Part shown: positions 37,801-47,718 of the stretch, piece by piece
How positions within the stretch are numbered: position 1 is the first letter of the stretch
Layout of the letters: every line of letters begins with the position of its first letter
NCBI GenBank assembly: GCA_942492625.1
Contig: CALOFM010000006.1
Coordinates: 1 to 64,000 of the forward strand
DNA: 64,000 nucleotides
Source: Thiosymbion sp942492625
GTDB lineage: Bacteria; Pseudomonadota; Gammaproteobacteria; Chromatiales; Chromatiaceae
Reading direction: 5' to 3'
Made by a program: the position numbers and the translations under genes
The notes under the pieces: generated by a model
What the model saw: the letters and a program-made list of their open reading frames with translations, nothing else
Databases searched by the model: none
What the model was told of the DNA's origin: nothing

Positions 37801-40391
37801 ATGCGCGAAGATAGACGTAATTTCTTGAAATCATCCTCGGTCATGGTCGCTGCAGCGGCGGTATGGACGACAGCAGGCGCCGGCAGTAACTCCTCAGTGT
37901 CGAAAGAAATGGGACGTCGGTTGTCGTATTTGACGCCGCCGAGCGGTTCACCCCCCGATTTGCTGGCACGCCCGAGTCCTCCCGTCACGCCGTTTGCGAA
38001 CCTCACGCTTGAGGAATTCCGGCCACCGCTCGCACGGCCTCTGTTCGAGATCTCGGAGGCGGAAGGGCAGGGCCTCAATGACGAACAATGGTTCGAACTC
38101 TTCCGGGAGCGGTTTCTGGAGGTTGCGCGCCGTTTGCGCACCGATGGGTTCTTGCTGCCCGGACCCTGGACCGTGCGTGGCGAAGAATTCGAGCCCGTCA
38201 CCGGAAGCGAAGCCATTCGCATTGAAATCGGTGACTTGCCCGATCCGGAATCGCATCAACGCTTCTTCGAGTTTCGGCCGCGGAAGGTCTACATCAATCG
38301 CGAGGTGGAATTCCTCTGGCAGTTCCATGAACAATACGGCGAAAATTCGTACAGTTGGGGATATCACAACATTCATTTCGACCCGGAGACGAATACTTTC
38401 CGAGCGACGCGGCCGTGTTCGCCGGGGCCTACCTTCCATGCAATCTACGGGGAGCCGATCCTCGTTCGCCGCATCAACGATCTGCCGGAAATAGGCAACC
38501 AGGAAGGCCATGCGAGACTGGTATTCGCATTGCCGTCATCGACATCGCACCTGCACAACGCCCACACGGCCACAGAAAGCGATGGCTTTCCGAGTGACTG
38601 GATCAATCCCGGCGAGTACTGGGACCATCACTACGCCAACTTCCCGTCCGGGAACGACGACCGCGAGAAGCTATCGACCCTGTGGTACCACGATCACCGC
38701 ATGGATTTCACCGCCTCCAACGTCTATGCGGGCCTCGACGGGTTCTACCTGTTGTTCGACGAGCAGGACGCCCACAACGCCGACGCGCCCGACCGCGAAA
38801 AGATGGGTCCCCATGAGTCCAGGGACCGCGATAGCTGGTGGCTGCCTAGCCACGACTACGACATTCCGCTGATCTTCCACGACCTGCTGTTTGCACAGGA
38901 AAAGGACGGCGAGGCCGTGGCCTTTTCTCGGGAACAGACCACGCGCTGGACCTTCGAGAGCAAGCAGGATTGGGACGACTACGCCGGCAGCGACCGGGGC
39001 GACCTGACCTCCGAGGGCGTGCGAAAGGCAATTGTATTCAAAGGGTTTTCCTGTGCGGGGGCGACCTATGAACCCTCGCCGCAGATGATCTTCGACGGCT
39101 TCAACACCGACGGCATCATCGGTGACCGTTGGACCGTCAATCGGCGCATCCAGCCGAGCCTGGAAGTCGAGCCGCGCAAATACCGGCTACGCCTGCTCAA
39201 TGGGGGGCCATCGCGTTTCTACGAGTTCTTCCTGCATGCGAAGGATGCGCCCGCCGACACCTATCGGACCTATACCAAGCTAGGCAAGGCCGAGCCGACG
39301 ACGGAATTGGACCACCCGTTTATCGTCATTTGCGGCGATGGCAACTTCCAGCCGAATCCGGTGCTGGCGCATAGCGTCTATCTCGGCGTGGCCCAGCGGG
39401 TCGATGTGATCATCGATTTCTCGCAATTCGAAGGGTCGCAGGTCTACCTGGTGAACCGCCTGGAGCAGGAAAACGGGCGCGGTCCGACCGAACGCAAGAT
39501 CGACCCGAAAGACTTCGCGTCGGACAATGACTTCTACCGGGCGAACGCCTTCATCGAGTTCAAGGTCGGCAACAAGAAGCAACAGAACGAGCCGGCAATG
39601 GCCACGGGTCCCCGCGAAGTGGCGAGTCCCGTGACCGTGATCCAAGCGCATTTCCCCTGCTGTTCCGCGAATTTCCGCCCATCGATTTCAGCGAGGTGAA
39701 GCGCGAGCGTCTCTGGGAGTTCGACTATGACGGCGGTCTGTCGCATGTCTTCAAGATGGAGGGCTACAAGGGCCCGGATGCGTACGATGACAAAGACAAA
39801 GGCCTCAGTGGTGCCTTCAGGGAGCACCTCGAGCGCGTCTTCGAGGAACGCAGGAGCCGCAAGGACACTCCTGGCGACCAGGATCTGCAAAGCAAAGATC
39901 TCAAAGCGCTCGATATGAAAATGCTCGATAAGGTCGAAGCGCTTATCTCCGAGCTTGACCGACGGTCGCAAAAACAGCTGATGGACGCCCTGTTGCGCGG
40001 CAACTACGGGCGTATGAAGTTCCGCAGCGATGCCTATTTCCGCCGGTGGGTAGAGATCTTTGCGTATTTCGGTCTGGGCGAACCTAAGGTTGACCGCTTC
40101 TTGGGCGGGGCGCGGCGCGATGTGGCGGTGCTGATGCCAAATACGGAAGTCACGGTATTCGCCCGCTGGAAGGACTTCATGGGCAAGCACGTTATGCATT
40201 GCCACAACGTCGTCCACGAGGATCATGCAATGATGATCCGGTGGGACATCGTTCCCCAGGGCCATGGCTTCGATACGCCAAAGCACACCGACGACATCCC
40301 TCAGAGCCTGGGAGACCCGGTGGAGTCCGAACGAAAGGAGCATATTGAAAGTCATCCAGCCGGCGGCGCTCATCAGCCGGACGACAGCTAG
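37801..40391 (+). pseudogene. Tat-exported multicopper oxidase, one frameshift
   Basis: Start at 37801 (MREDRRNFLKSSSVMVAAAA) gives a twin-arginine signal; GGGAG lies nine bases upstream. The ~860-residue product shows copper-site motifs in order: WGYHNIHFD, SHLHNAHTATESDGFPSDW near residue 250, LSTLWYHDHRMDFTASNVYA near 296, IFDGFNTDGIIGDRW, and in the second frame KHVMHCHNVVHEDHAMM, the HCHxxxHxxxxM site joining the type 1 and trinuclear centres. A 1-base loss in a C run (39654-39657) breaks the frame between HFP and LLFREFPPIDFSEVKRE. The family oxidises metals, phenols or bilirubin-like substrates using oxygen; the substrate here is unknown. The insert of charged residues around 39760-40010 is unusual. 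All copper ligands appear present, so a sequencing error is possible. Confidence 0.85.
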
Positions 40392-40425
40392 GAACTTCCA
40401 TCAGCAGACTCCAGGGTAAGCCGAA

Positions 40426-40841
40426 ATGACAATACCATTTGCTTCTGTCGGCGCGGCGGTCGGCGCACGCCTCAATCGCCGCTCGATTCCGAACGTCCCG
40501 GTGCTGTCCCACGACGGGGCCGAGCATCGCTTCTATGAGGATCTGGTGCGTGACCAAACCGTCATAATCCATTTCATGTCCATCGAGGCATTCACGAGGT
40601 GGATGGCGCGCGTAAGTTGGTCCGGCGTGCCGATCTACTGGGCTTGGCGCCTGCCAAGGCGGTGATGGACTGCTCGATGGGACTGATGCGCTACGGCAAC
40701 GAGGCCCTCGACATCTGGGGCGGCGTTCCCGCCAGGGCCACCGCGAAGGATATTGCCGCACGTCTTTCCTGGGTACGTCAGTCCGACTCGCCCCAGAATT
40801 ATCCGCGACCCCGGCGCCGGGGCCAATCAGGAAGGCTCTAG
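40426..40841 (+). pseudogene. SCO1/SenC-like protein, internally deleted
   Basis: Two frames combine into a shortened SCO protein: IPNVPVLSHDGAEHRFYEDL and VIIHFMS at the start, then LMRYGNEALDIWGGVPARAT and DIAARLSWV at the end. The middle of a normal SCO domain, including the CxxxCP copper site and the strand after it, is missing, and the frame changes near 40600. SCO proteins carry copper to oxidases. As it lies directly after the multicopper oxidase, it probably once served it. Function is lost as written. Confidence 0.7.
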
Positions 40842-40869
40842 ATCGATTTTCATTCCGAAGGAGTGTCTC

Positions 40870-43389
40870 ATGTCGATACTAAACAGGTTTTTCGGTTTGC
40901 CGCTGCTCGCGGGCGCATCCCTCTTCACTGTCGATGCCGGCGCCCAGAACGGCTGCATGATGCCGGACCCGCCGGTCTTCAGGGCAACCGGCCATATCCT
41001 CGACTTCGCCGATCTCGGCTCCGAGGGAATGACACTGATTCAGGAGTTCGAGTCCTTCGGATTCGACTGAGTAGAGCCGGCTCTCGCCTTCGATGCGCCA
41101 ACGACGGTAGTCCGATTCAACACCGGCACCCCACAGGAGGACACCCGTACCCCGAACGAACGCTACCTCGACCCGGACCACCCGGGCGGGCAGCCGAACG
41201 TCCCGCAATCGGCTTGGAAACGGGTCAACTGCGTCGAGGGCGTTGTGCCGTTCGAAGCCTCCCGTCCCGACAGGCAGCTTCCGGGCGCGACCTTTAGGAC
41301 CATGCCCAATGTCGACCCGCCGGCGCAGATCCGTGCGACCTTCGTCAAGCCGGCAAGGTCGATCTTTCCGGACCAGGTTGACGTTGCCGGCCAGACCACA
41401 ACCATCGACTCCTTCGCGAACCCGCCCGGAACCAACATGTTGCCGACGGTCTTTCGCAACCTGTCCGACACGCAGGGCGGCGGGATGCTGAACACCCTGC
41501 CCTCGACGAAGAAGGCGCCCTACAATCTGCACGACGGCGATCCGCAGGCCGTGCGGATCAACCCGGAATCCCCCATCGACGACCTGCGCTACATCCTGGA
41601 AACCCTGTACGAGACCATAGCCGCGAAACCCTACCGCGAGCTGCTGACCAGGCCGGATCGGATCAGCTTCCAGGATCTGGTAAACGATGCCGAAGACGCC
41701 GCCGACCGGGTAAAGGTCGCCAAGCGGCTGGTCGACCATCACCTGCAATGGGGCCTGGATATCATCGAAGGCAATGGGAAACCCGGATCGAAGGTTCCCG
41801 GTGATCGCGCATATCGTGGCTTTGCTCTCTTGAACCATTCCGGCCAGAACCGCGTAAAGCGGGTGATGCCCGTGTACGATGCCGACGGCACCGTTGTCGG
41901 CGGCGAGGTCACCGTGCGCCAGATCTGGTATGGCGGGCGCATCCAGTCCGACACCATGTTCTTCGATTTCGGATGGGAGAAGGTCGGCCCCGACGTCGAC
42001 GACTATGCCAACTGCGGCGATGACGGCCAACCCAGCCAGGAAGTCTGTGCGAATGCGCCCGCGATCCCGCCGAACAAGCCCTGGACGATCCACTACGAGA
42101 TCCATGTGCTCAACCGCGGTAGTGACGATTTCTCGCCGATGACCATGCAATTCGACTGCCCGGCGAAGCTGGACATCGACGGGCAACCCCAAGGTTGCCC
42201 CGGACCGAACGCCGCTCTCCCGAGCGGTTCGATCGACTGGATCAACGGGCCGCTGTATGCCTCGCTGGACCAGAGCTTTTTTCCGATGGAGGACGGCACC
42301 AGGCTCTCGCTCAGCGTTAAGATGGCGCCGCCGCAATACTTCAATCTGACCTACACCTGGGGCTGGCGAGTGCATCCACCGCGCGCGCAAGCGGTCGAGA
42401 ACGGTCAGAAGCTCGTTCCGCCGGGCGTACCGAGCGAGATGATGTTCTGCCACCCGCTGCGCGCCGGGATCATCGACCACGAACGCTTCGCTTTTCAGGG
42501 GTTCCCGGGTCCGGATAGCGTGGATGCGCCGCCGCCGCCTGAGATGGTTCAGGCCATGGGGCTGGCGACCCCGGACGCCGCACAGTTCGAGGCGTGTCTC
42601 GATGGTTTCAAGAAAGTCATGGGCCAGGACAAGACCGGACTGGATATGATCAACCTGCGCCTCGGAGTGCTCAACCGCTTCTTCCCTAAGCCTGCTCAAC
42701 CCCTGACGACCGAGCGGGAAAAGCTGGACTTCGCGATCTCGAAGATCAGCGATCTAGCGCCGGCAAAGCGGATGTGGCGGGCCTTTCGCCTGATGCAGGA
42801 GGAGGTGAGTAATCCCTCCGGTCAGGACGCCGCCAAGCGCTGGATCAACCTGCTGCTCGATGCCCGGAACGCCTACCTCGACTGGCTCGACCGCACGCAT
42901 CTGCCAAGCGGCCTGAAGCCCGACCAAATGACAGACCTGACGCTTCTCTTCGTCAACAACACCACCTATGGCGAGCTGCGCGAGGGCGGTTTTGTCACCT
43001 ATCCCGATTGGCGCCGGCGTGGAGATTTCGCGCGCATCACTCTGCTGAATGGGGACTATTTCCCGCATGGCTATCTGAACGTCGATTTCGGCGGTACCCG
43101 CGGTTGGGAGAACATTTGGCAATCCACGATCAAGAACGCCGGTTCGGGACCCTGGTTCACGTTCGGCCGGTTTCATGCCAAGTTCAACACCGTACCGGGG
43201 TCAATTGCCGTCGACGCGGCGACGAAGCAACCCGCCACAGTTGACGACGGTGGCTTTGCTGCACCTGTCTCGGTCACGCCGGGGGCGCATCGGCTAAAGA
43301 TCCAGTTCAACTTCGAGCCTTCACCTCGACTGCGTTTTTACCAGTTCGACCCTCTGCATCACGATGCTGCAATCTACTCGCTGCACTGA
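40870..43389 (+). pseudogene. Large secreted protein of unknown function interrupted by one stop codon
   Basis: An 839-codon reading frame from ATG 40870, with a signal peptide (FFGLPLLAGASLFTVDAGAQ, cleavage near residue 24). A TGA at 41068-41070 after ESFGFD is the only interruption; a TGG to TGA change would explain it. Downstream, in the same frame, come VRFNTGTPQEDTRTPNERYL, GLDIIEGNGKPG, VRQIWYGGRIQSDTMFFDFG, FNLTYTWGWRVHPPRAQAVE and NVDFGGTRGWENIW. It is Trp/Tyr/Pro-rich, apparently beta-rich, with Cys pairs near residues 383-398 and 436-447. I do not recognise the family. Its place between two SCO genes and the oxidase implies a shared extracytoplasmic task. A GTG at 41245 could start a truncated, non-exported form. 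Confidence 0.7.
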
Positions 43390-43400
43390 GGATCGCAACC

Positions 43401-44006
43401 ATGCTGGACAGACGCACAGCCATGCTCGGACTCGCCGCCTGTCTCGCGCCTCTCGCCGGATTGGCCCGTAACGAGCACGTCTATGGCGATGGTATGGGCC
43501 GGGCGGCGGCAGGCAGCTCGCAACTGTCGCGGACCTATGTCATGCCGCCGGTTCGGTTGGTCGATCAGGGCGAAGTCCCTGCGGACCTGGCGGCAGAATT
43601 GCAGATCCCGGGACCGGTGTTCATGAACTTTATATTCACCACTTGCCCGGGAATCTGTCCGCTTTTGTCGGCAGTCTTCGCAAAGACCGCATCGCTGCTG
43701 GGCCACCGGCTGTCCGATGTCCGATTGTGGTCGGTCTCGATCGACCCCGACTATGACGGTCCGGCAGAATTGCGAGACTATGCGGAGGCGTTCCATGCAC
43801 CGCCAGAGTGGCGGTTTCTCACCGGCGAGAAGCACCAGATCGACGCCGTCCGCAGCGCCTTCGACGCGGATTCCGACAACAAGATGGCGCACAGGGCCGT
43901 CGTTCTGATGCGCACCGAAGGGGCGAGCTGGTTGCGCTTCGAAGGAGACGTTACCGGCGAGCAGCTTGCCGTAGCCGCAATCGAGGCATTGGCAAAGGCG
44001 ACATGA
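43401..44006 (+). CDS. SCO1/SenC/PrrC family copper chaperone-like protein
   Basis: 201 residues, intact. An N-terminal export region (MLGLAACLAPLAGLARNEH), then VPADLAAELQIPGPVFMNFI and FTTCPGICPLLSAVFAK with the copper-binding CxxxC, SVSIDPDYDGPAELRDYAE, and WRFLTGEKHQIDAVRSAFDA. The conserved His of SCO proteins probably corresponds to MAHRAVVLM near the end. It would deliver copper or reduce cysteines for a copper enzyme, most likely the neighbouring multicopper oxidase. It starts 12 bases after the large secreted gene and overlaps the cytochrome gene by four bases (ATGA). Confidence 0.9.
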   Translation: MLDRRTAMLGLAACLAPLAGLARNEHVYGDGMGRAAAGSSQLSRTYVMPPVRLVDQGEVPADLAAELQIPGPVFMNFIFTTCPGICPLLSAVFAKTASLLGHRLSDVRLWSVSIDPDYDGPAELRDYAEAFHAPPEWRFLTGEKHQIDAVRSAFDADSDNKMAHRAVVLMRTEGASWLRFEGDVTGEQLAVAAIEALAKAT

Positions 44007-45594
44007 TCCGCTGGAGCTTTGTCGCTTTCGGCATGCTGCTCGCCTTTCCGGCGTCGGCAGGCCCTGTCGAGAATGGCGAGCACATCTATCGTGCGGGCCT
44101 GCGGTCGGACGGTACGCCGGTGACGGCGCGCGTGATGGGGGATGCCACGCTATCCGGGCGCTTTGCCGCCTGCGTGCGGTGTCACCGACCGAGCGGTTAT
44201 GGTGTCAGCGAAGGTGACATCCGCTCACCCGCAATTACCGCGGGTGTCCTATTCTCACCACTGGAGCCGCGGCGAGACCTTCTCCTCCGAGAGCTTTACC
44301 AGGAACGCCTCGGCCCGACGGCCCGGCTGCAGGCAAAGACGCCAAGGACTAGACCGGCCTATCGCGGCACCAGTGATCTGGCGCGGGCGCTGAACGCCGG
44401 AATCGATCCCGGCGGTCGGTCGCTGTCCCCTTCGATGCCACGCTATGATCTGGATGCGGATGACGTCAATGCCCTGCACGCCTATCTCAAGAGCATCGGT
44501 ACGGGCCTCGACCCCGGAGTGGATGAGCACGAGATAAACTTTGCCACCATATTCGGACCCCAGATCCCGCCAGAGCAGCAAGCGGCGATGACGGCTGTGA
44601 TGCACGCTTTCGTCGCCACCAATAACCGAGAGATACGTCGAGAACAATCGTGGGCAACCTATTCCCCAAACTACAAATCTCTTTACGTGCCCTCTCGCCG
44701 GCTGTGGCGATTGCATGAGTGGCGGCTGACCGGCCCTTCCGAAACCTGGGCCGCGCAGCTTGCGACTTACGCTCAGCGGCAACCCGTTTTCGCGGCGCTT
44801 GGCGGCGCTGCACAAGATTGGGCGCCGATTCATCGATTCTGTGAAGACGCGCAGCTCCCTTGTCTCTTCCCGTTAACCGAATGGCCGGTCAGCGAGCCGG
44901 GCCATTTTACGCTCTATCTGTCCGGGGCCTTGAGCAAGAAGCGCAAATGATTGCCGACGATCTGGCAAGGTCCGGTAAGGAGCGCGTGATGCAGATCCGC
45001 GAAAACACCGCGAATAGCCAACGACTCGCGGAGGTTTTCGGCAACCTTGCCAGGGCGCGCGGCATAGCCGTTGACACAATCGACCTTGCTTCTGCTGGCG
45101 GGCGAATGCCGCAAGCAAAAGCCCTCGTCCTCTGGCTCGGACCTGATAGCGCCTTGCAGGTTCTGAGGCGCGCCGATTTGAAAGCGTTTCCGGGGCCGGT
45201 TTTCGCCGCCGGAGGCCTGCTGGCGGACAGACAGGGAAGACTGACCCTGAGGCCGCCACGGCCCCTGCTTGTTGCCTGGCGATTTTCCAGACCCGGGGCA
45301 CAGCCCCAGCGCATTTTCAGGTTGCGCAGCTGGCTGAACGCTCGCCGGGTGACCGCCCGGATCTGGGTGCGCGCGCAGCTAAACACCTATCTATCCCTCG
45401 ACATCACCCGACATGCCCTTGAACATCTGGTTGATCGATACTCTCGTGAGCTCTTTATCGAGACGGTCGAGCATCAAGCAGAAAGCAGCTTCAATCCCGG
45501 AACCTTCGAGCGTCTCAGTATGGGACCGGGACAGCGGTTTGCCGCAAAGGGGCACCACATCATGCTGCTCGACACAGGCGGTGTGCTGAGATAA
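44003..45594 (+). pseudogene. Cytochrome c fused to a periplasmic-binding-like domain, one frameshift
   Basis: From ATG 44003: signal peptide (MIRWSFVAFGMLLAFPASAG), then a class I cytochrome c domain with CVRCHRPSGYG (heme motif near residues 53-57) and the axial-Met segment LSPSMPRYDLDADDVNALHA. From about residue 190 the sequence turns into an alpha/beta region resembling a type I periplasmic-binding protein: EWRLTGPSETWAAQLATYAQ, QDWAPIHRFCEDAQLPCLFP, and after a frameshift at the G run 44924-44927, EQEAQMIADDLARSG and LAEVFGNLARARGIAVDTID to HHIMLLDTGGVLR. One deleted G explains the break. A heme protein with a ligand-binding half, in operon with SCO, is unusual. Confidence 0.75.
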
Positions 45595-45665
45595 ATAGCT
45601 GGTCAACGGGTATAACAACCAACGGAACGAGTCAAGCGTGTCTTCGATTTCGTGATGTGTTTTGG

Positions 45666-47151
45666 GTAAGTGATCCGAAAACCACCCCCCCAGGCTGTCA
45701 GGGGGCCGGAATATCCTGCGGTGCGATATTGAACGGCAGCAGCTGTGCGACCTGCTCGGGGGATGATGCCTTGGGCAGCTCGGTGAGAACGTGGCGCAGG
45801 TAACGGCAGGGTTCGAGGCCGTTGGCCTTGGCTGTCTCGATGATACTGTAGAGCGTTGCCGAGGCATCGGCGCCGTTGGGGGTATCGGCAAATAGCCAGT
45901 TTCGTCTTCCGATGACGAAGGGACGGATGACCCGCTCGCAGGCATTGTTGTCGATGGCCAGGCGTATGTGACCGAGGTAGCCGATGAGCCTGGGCCACTG
46001 ATTGTGCAGGTAGGTAAGGGCCTTGCCGGTGAGGGTGGAGGGCGGAACCTCGGGCAACGATTTCTCCAACCACGCGTGCAACTCCTCGAGGATCGGCCCG
46101 GCATGGCGCCGACGCTCACCGGCATGCTCCTCGGACGCGAGGTCCTTGAGGCGCTTCTCCACCGCGTAGAGCTTCTGGATGAAGGCGAGCCCTATTTTTG
46201 CTTTGCCGCTCATGGCCATTTTTCCCTGGCTCTTGAGTGCCTCGTCGATCTTGCGTCGGGCATGGGCGAAGCAGCCGATCAGGCGGATATCGGCGCGGGC
46301 GGCGGCCAGCGCTGCGTAGACCTCGAAGCCGTCGGTCTGCAGATACCCGGCGAAGCCTTCGAGCAGCTAGGCGGCCACGGCCCGGCCGCGCGAGGGGTTG
46401 TAGTGGAACAGCACGAGCCGTTGATGCGGCGGCCCGCCGCGTTGCACCCGGATGTAGGAATGATTCGAAGCCGAGCGCCCCGCCTCCTTGAGCACCTGGA
46501 TGCGCGTCTCGTCCATCTGCACGATGTCGTAGGCCAGTAAGCAAGCGCGCAGCTGCGCGATCCTGGGGGCCAGCAGGACGGCGAGCTTGATCATCCACCC
46601 GACCAGGGTGGCGCGGCGGATGTCCACGCCGGCGCGCTGCAGGACCTTCTCCTGGCGGGCCAGCGGTAAGGCATCCTGGTATTTTGCCACCGCGATGTGT
46701 GCCAGCAGCCCCGGGGAGGCGTTGCTCTTGTGGATCGGACGGGCCGGAAGCGGTGCGCCCCGGATCGTCTCCTCGCAGCCCTTGCAGGCGTACTTCAAAC
46801 GCACATGCTGCAGGACACGCACCTGCGCCGGGACGATGTCGAGCTGCGCGCTGCTGTCCTCGCCGATGCGCGTCAGCTCGCAGCCGCACGGGCAGGTCTT
46901 CTCTTCTTCGGGCAGGTCATGCTCAATGCGCACTCGCGGCAGGCAGTCCGGCAGCGGCTTGCGCCCGCCGCGTTTGCGCGCACGGGCGGCGACGGGGACC
47001 GAAGCGGGGGAATCCTCCTCGGCAAGCCTCTCGGCCTCCGCCTCGTTGAACAGGCCCAGCTGATCGGGTGAGACCTTCTCACTGGAGGGGCCGTAGCGCT
47101 TGGCCAGAAGCAGGTTGAGCTGTTCGCGCAGGCGTTGGAGTTCGCTTTCGT
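45666..47151 (-). mobile_element. IS66-family relic
   Basis: The right boundary is suggested by GTAAGTGATCCGAAAACC at 45666, since IS66 elements usually end in GTAA. Only the large transposase gene remains; the companion tnpA and tnpB genes are absent. The left end is cut near 47151, where IS1595 sequence begins. Target-site duplications could not be established. Confidence 0.65.
45698..47151 (-). pseudogene. IS66 transposase (TnpC), truncated and with one amber codon
   Basis: Reads YESELQRLREQLNLLLAKRY and GPSSEKVSPDQLGLFNE, the zinc-binding part RIEHDLPEEEKTCPCGCEL, and ARPIHKSNASPGLLAHIAVA, then the DDE core YDIVQMDETRIQVLKEAG (first Asp), and past a TAG at 46367-46369, LQTDGFEVYAAL (second Asp region) and GCFAHARRK, GYLGHIRLAIDNNACERVIR (Glu). 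The C-terminal IS66 tail SATLYSIIETAKANGLEP is complete. The stop codon and missing N-terminal ~20 residues indicate it is inactive. The two parts are in the same frame, so a single CAG to TAG change is enough. Confidence 0.88.
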
Positions 47152-47653
47152 ACACGAAGCTGCCGCTGACGATTCCCTTTCTCAGGATGTACTCCCTGAC
47201 GCAGCCCAAGAACGGGACATCGGTCCTGGAACTGCGGCGAGAGCTGGGGATCTCCTACAACGGCGCCTGGCGCCTGAAACACAAGCTGCTGCAGGCCATG
47301 AAAGAGCGCGATGACAGCCAACCACTGTCCGGCAGCGGCCAGATGGATAACGCCTACTTGGGCGGCGAACGCCGGGGCGGCAAGCGCGGACGCGGTACCG
47401 CCGGCAAGACGCCATTTGTCGCCGCCGTTCAGACCAACGACGAAGGCCACCCCATCGCGATGCGCCTGAGCAAGACCAAGGGCTTTCGCAAAACTTAGAT
47501 CGCCGCCCGGGCGCACAGACACCTTCGTGCGGCCACCCTCGATTCAACCGTCGCTTCGAGCTGCCAGCGATGATTCCGCGTCTCGGATACATCGCGACTC
47601 GTATTCCGCCGCTGCCCGAGCGGCTCCTGACACTGGCTGAGCCTTCGGGGTAA
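47152..47653 (+). mobile_element. IS1595-family transposase remnant
   Basis: The + strand reads TKLPLTIPFLRMYSLTQPKN, LELRRELGISYNGAWRLKHK and QMDNAYLGGERRGGKRGRG (catalytic region of ISXO2-like transposases, with Asp of DNAYLGG) to 47498. After a deletion, HPRFNRRFELPAMIPRLGYI and LPERLLTLAEPSG give the normal IS1595 C-terminus at 47653, in another frame. The N-terminal zinc-finger part is lost at the IS66 junction. Confidence 0.8.
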
Positions 47654-47718
47654 TCAGGAAAGATTTTGCGTCGGGCCGAATGCACCGTCCCTGGATCGGC
47701 TCGAAACCCGGTGGCGGA

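Noticed and set aside
39650..39700. Programmed frameshift joining the two halves of the multicopper oxidase
   Set aside because: The slippery run is only CCCC, with no stimulatory hairpin or internal Shine-Dalgarno apparent; indels at G/C runs occur repeatedly in this window.
41068..41070. Selenocysteine codon in the large secreted protein
   Set aside because: No redox-family context for Sec at this position, and I could not see a convincing SECIS-like hairpin right after the TGA; a Trp to stop change is simpler.
40879..42699. 606-codon frame opposite the large secreted-protein gene
   Set aside because: The + strand frame has a signal peptide and neighbours on the same strand; the minus frame is Arg/His-rich without motifs.
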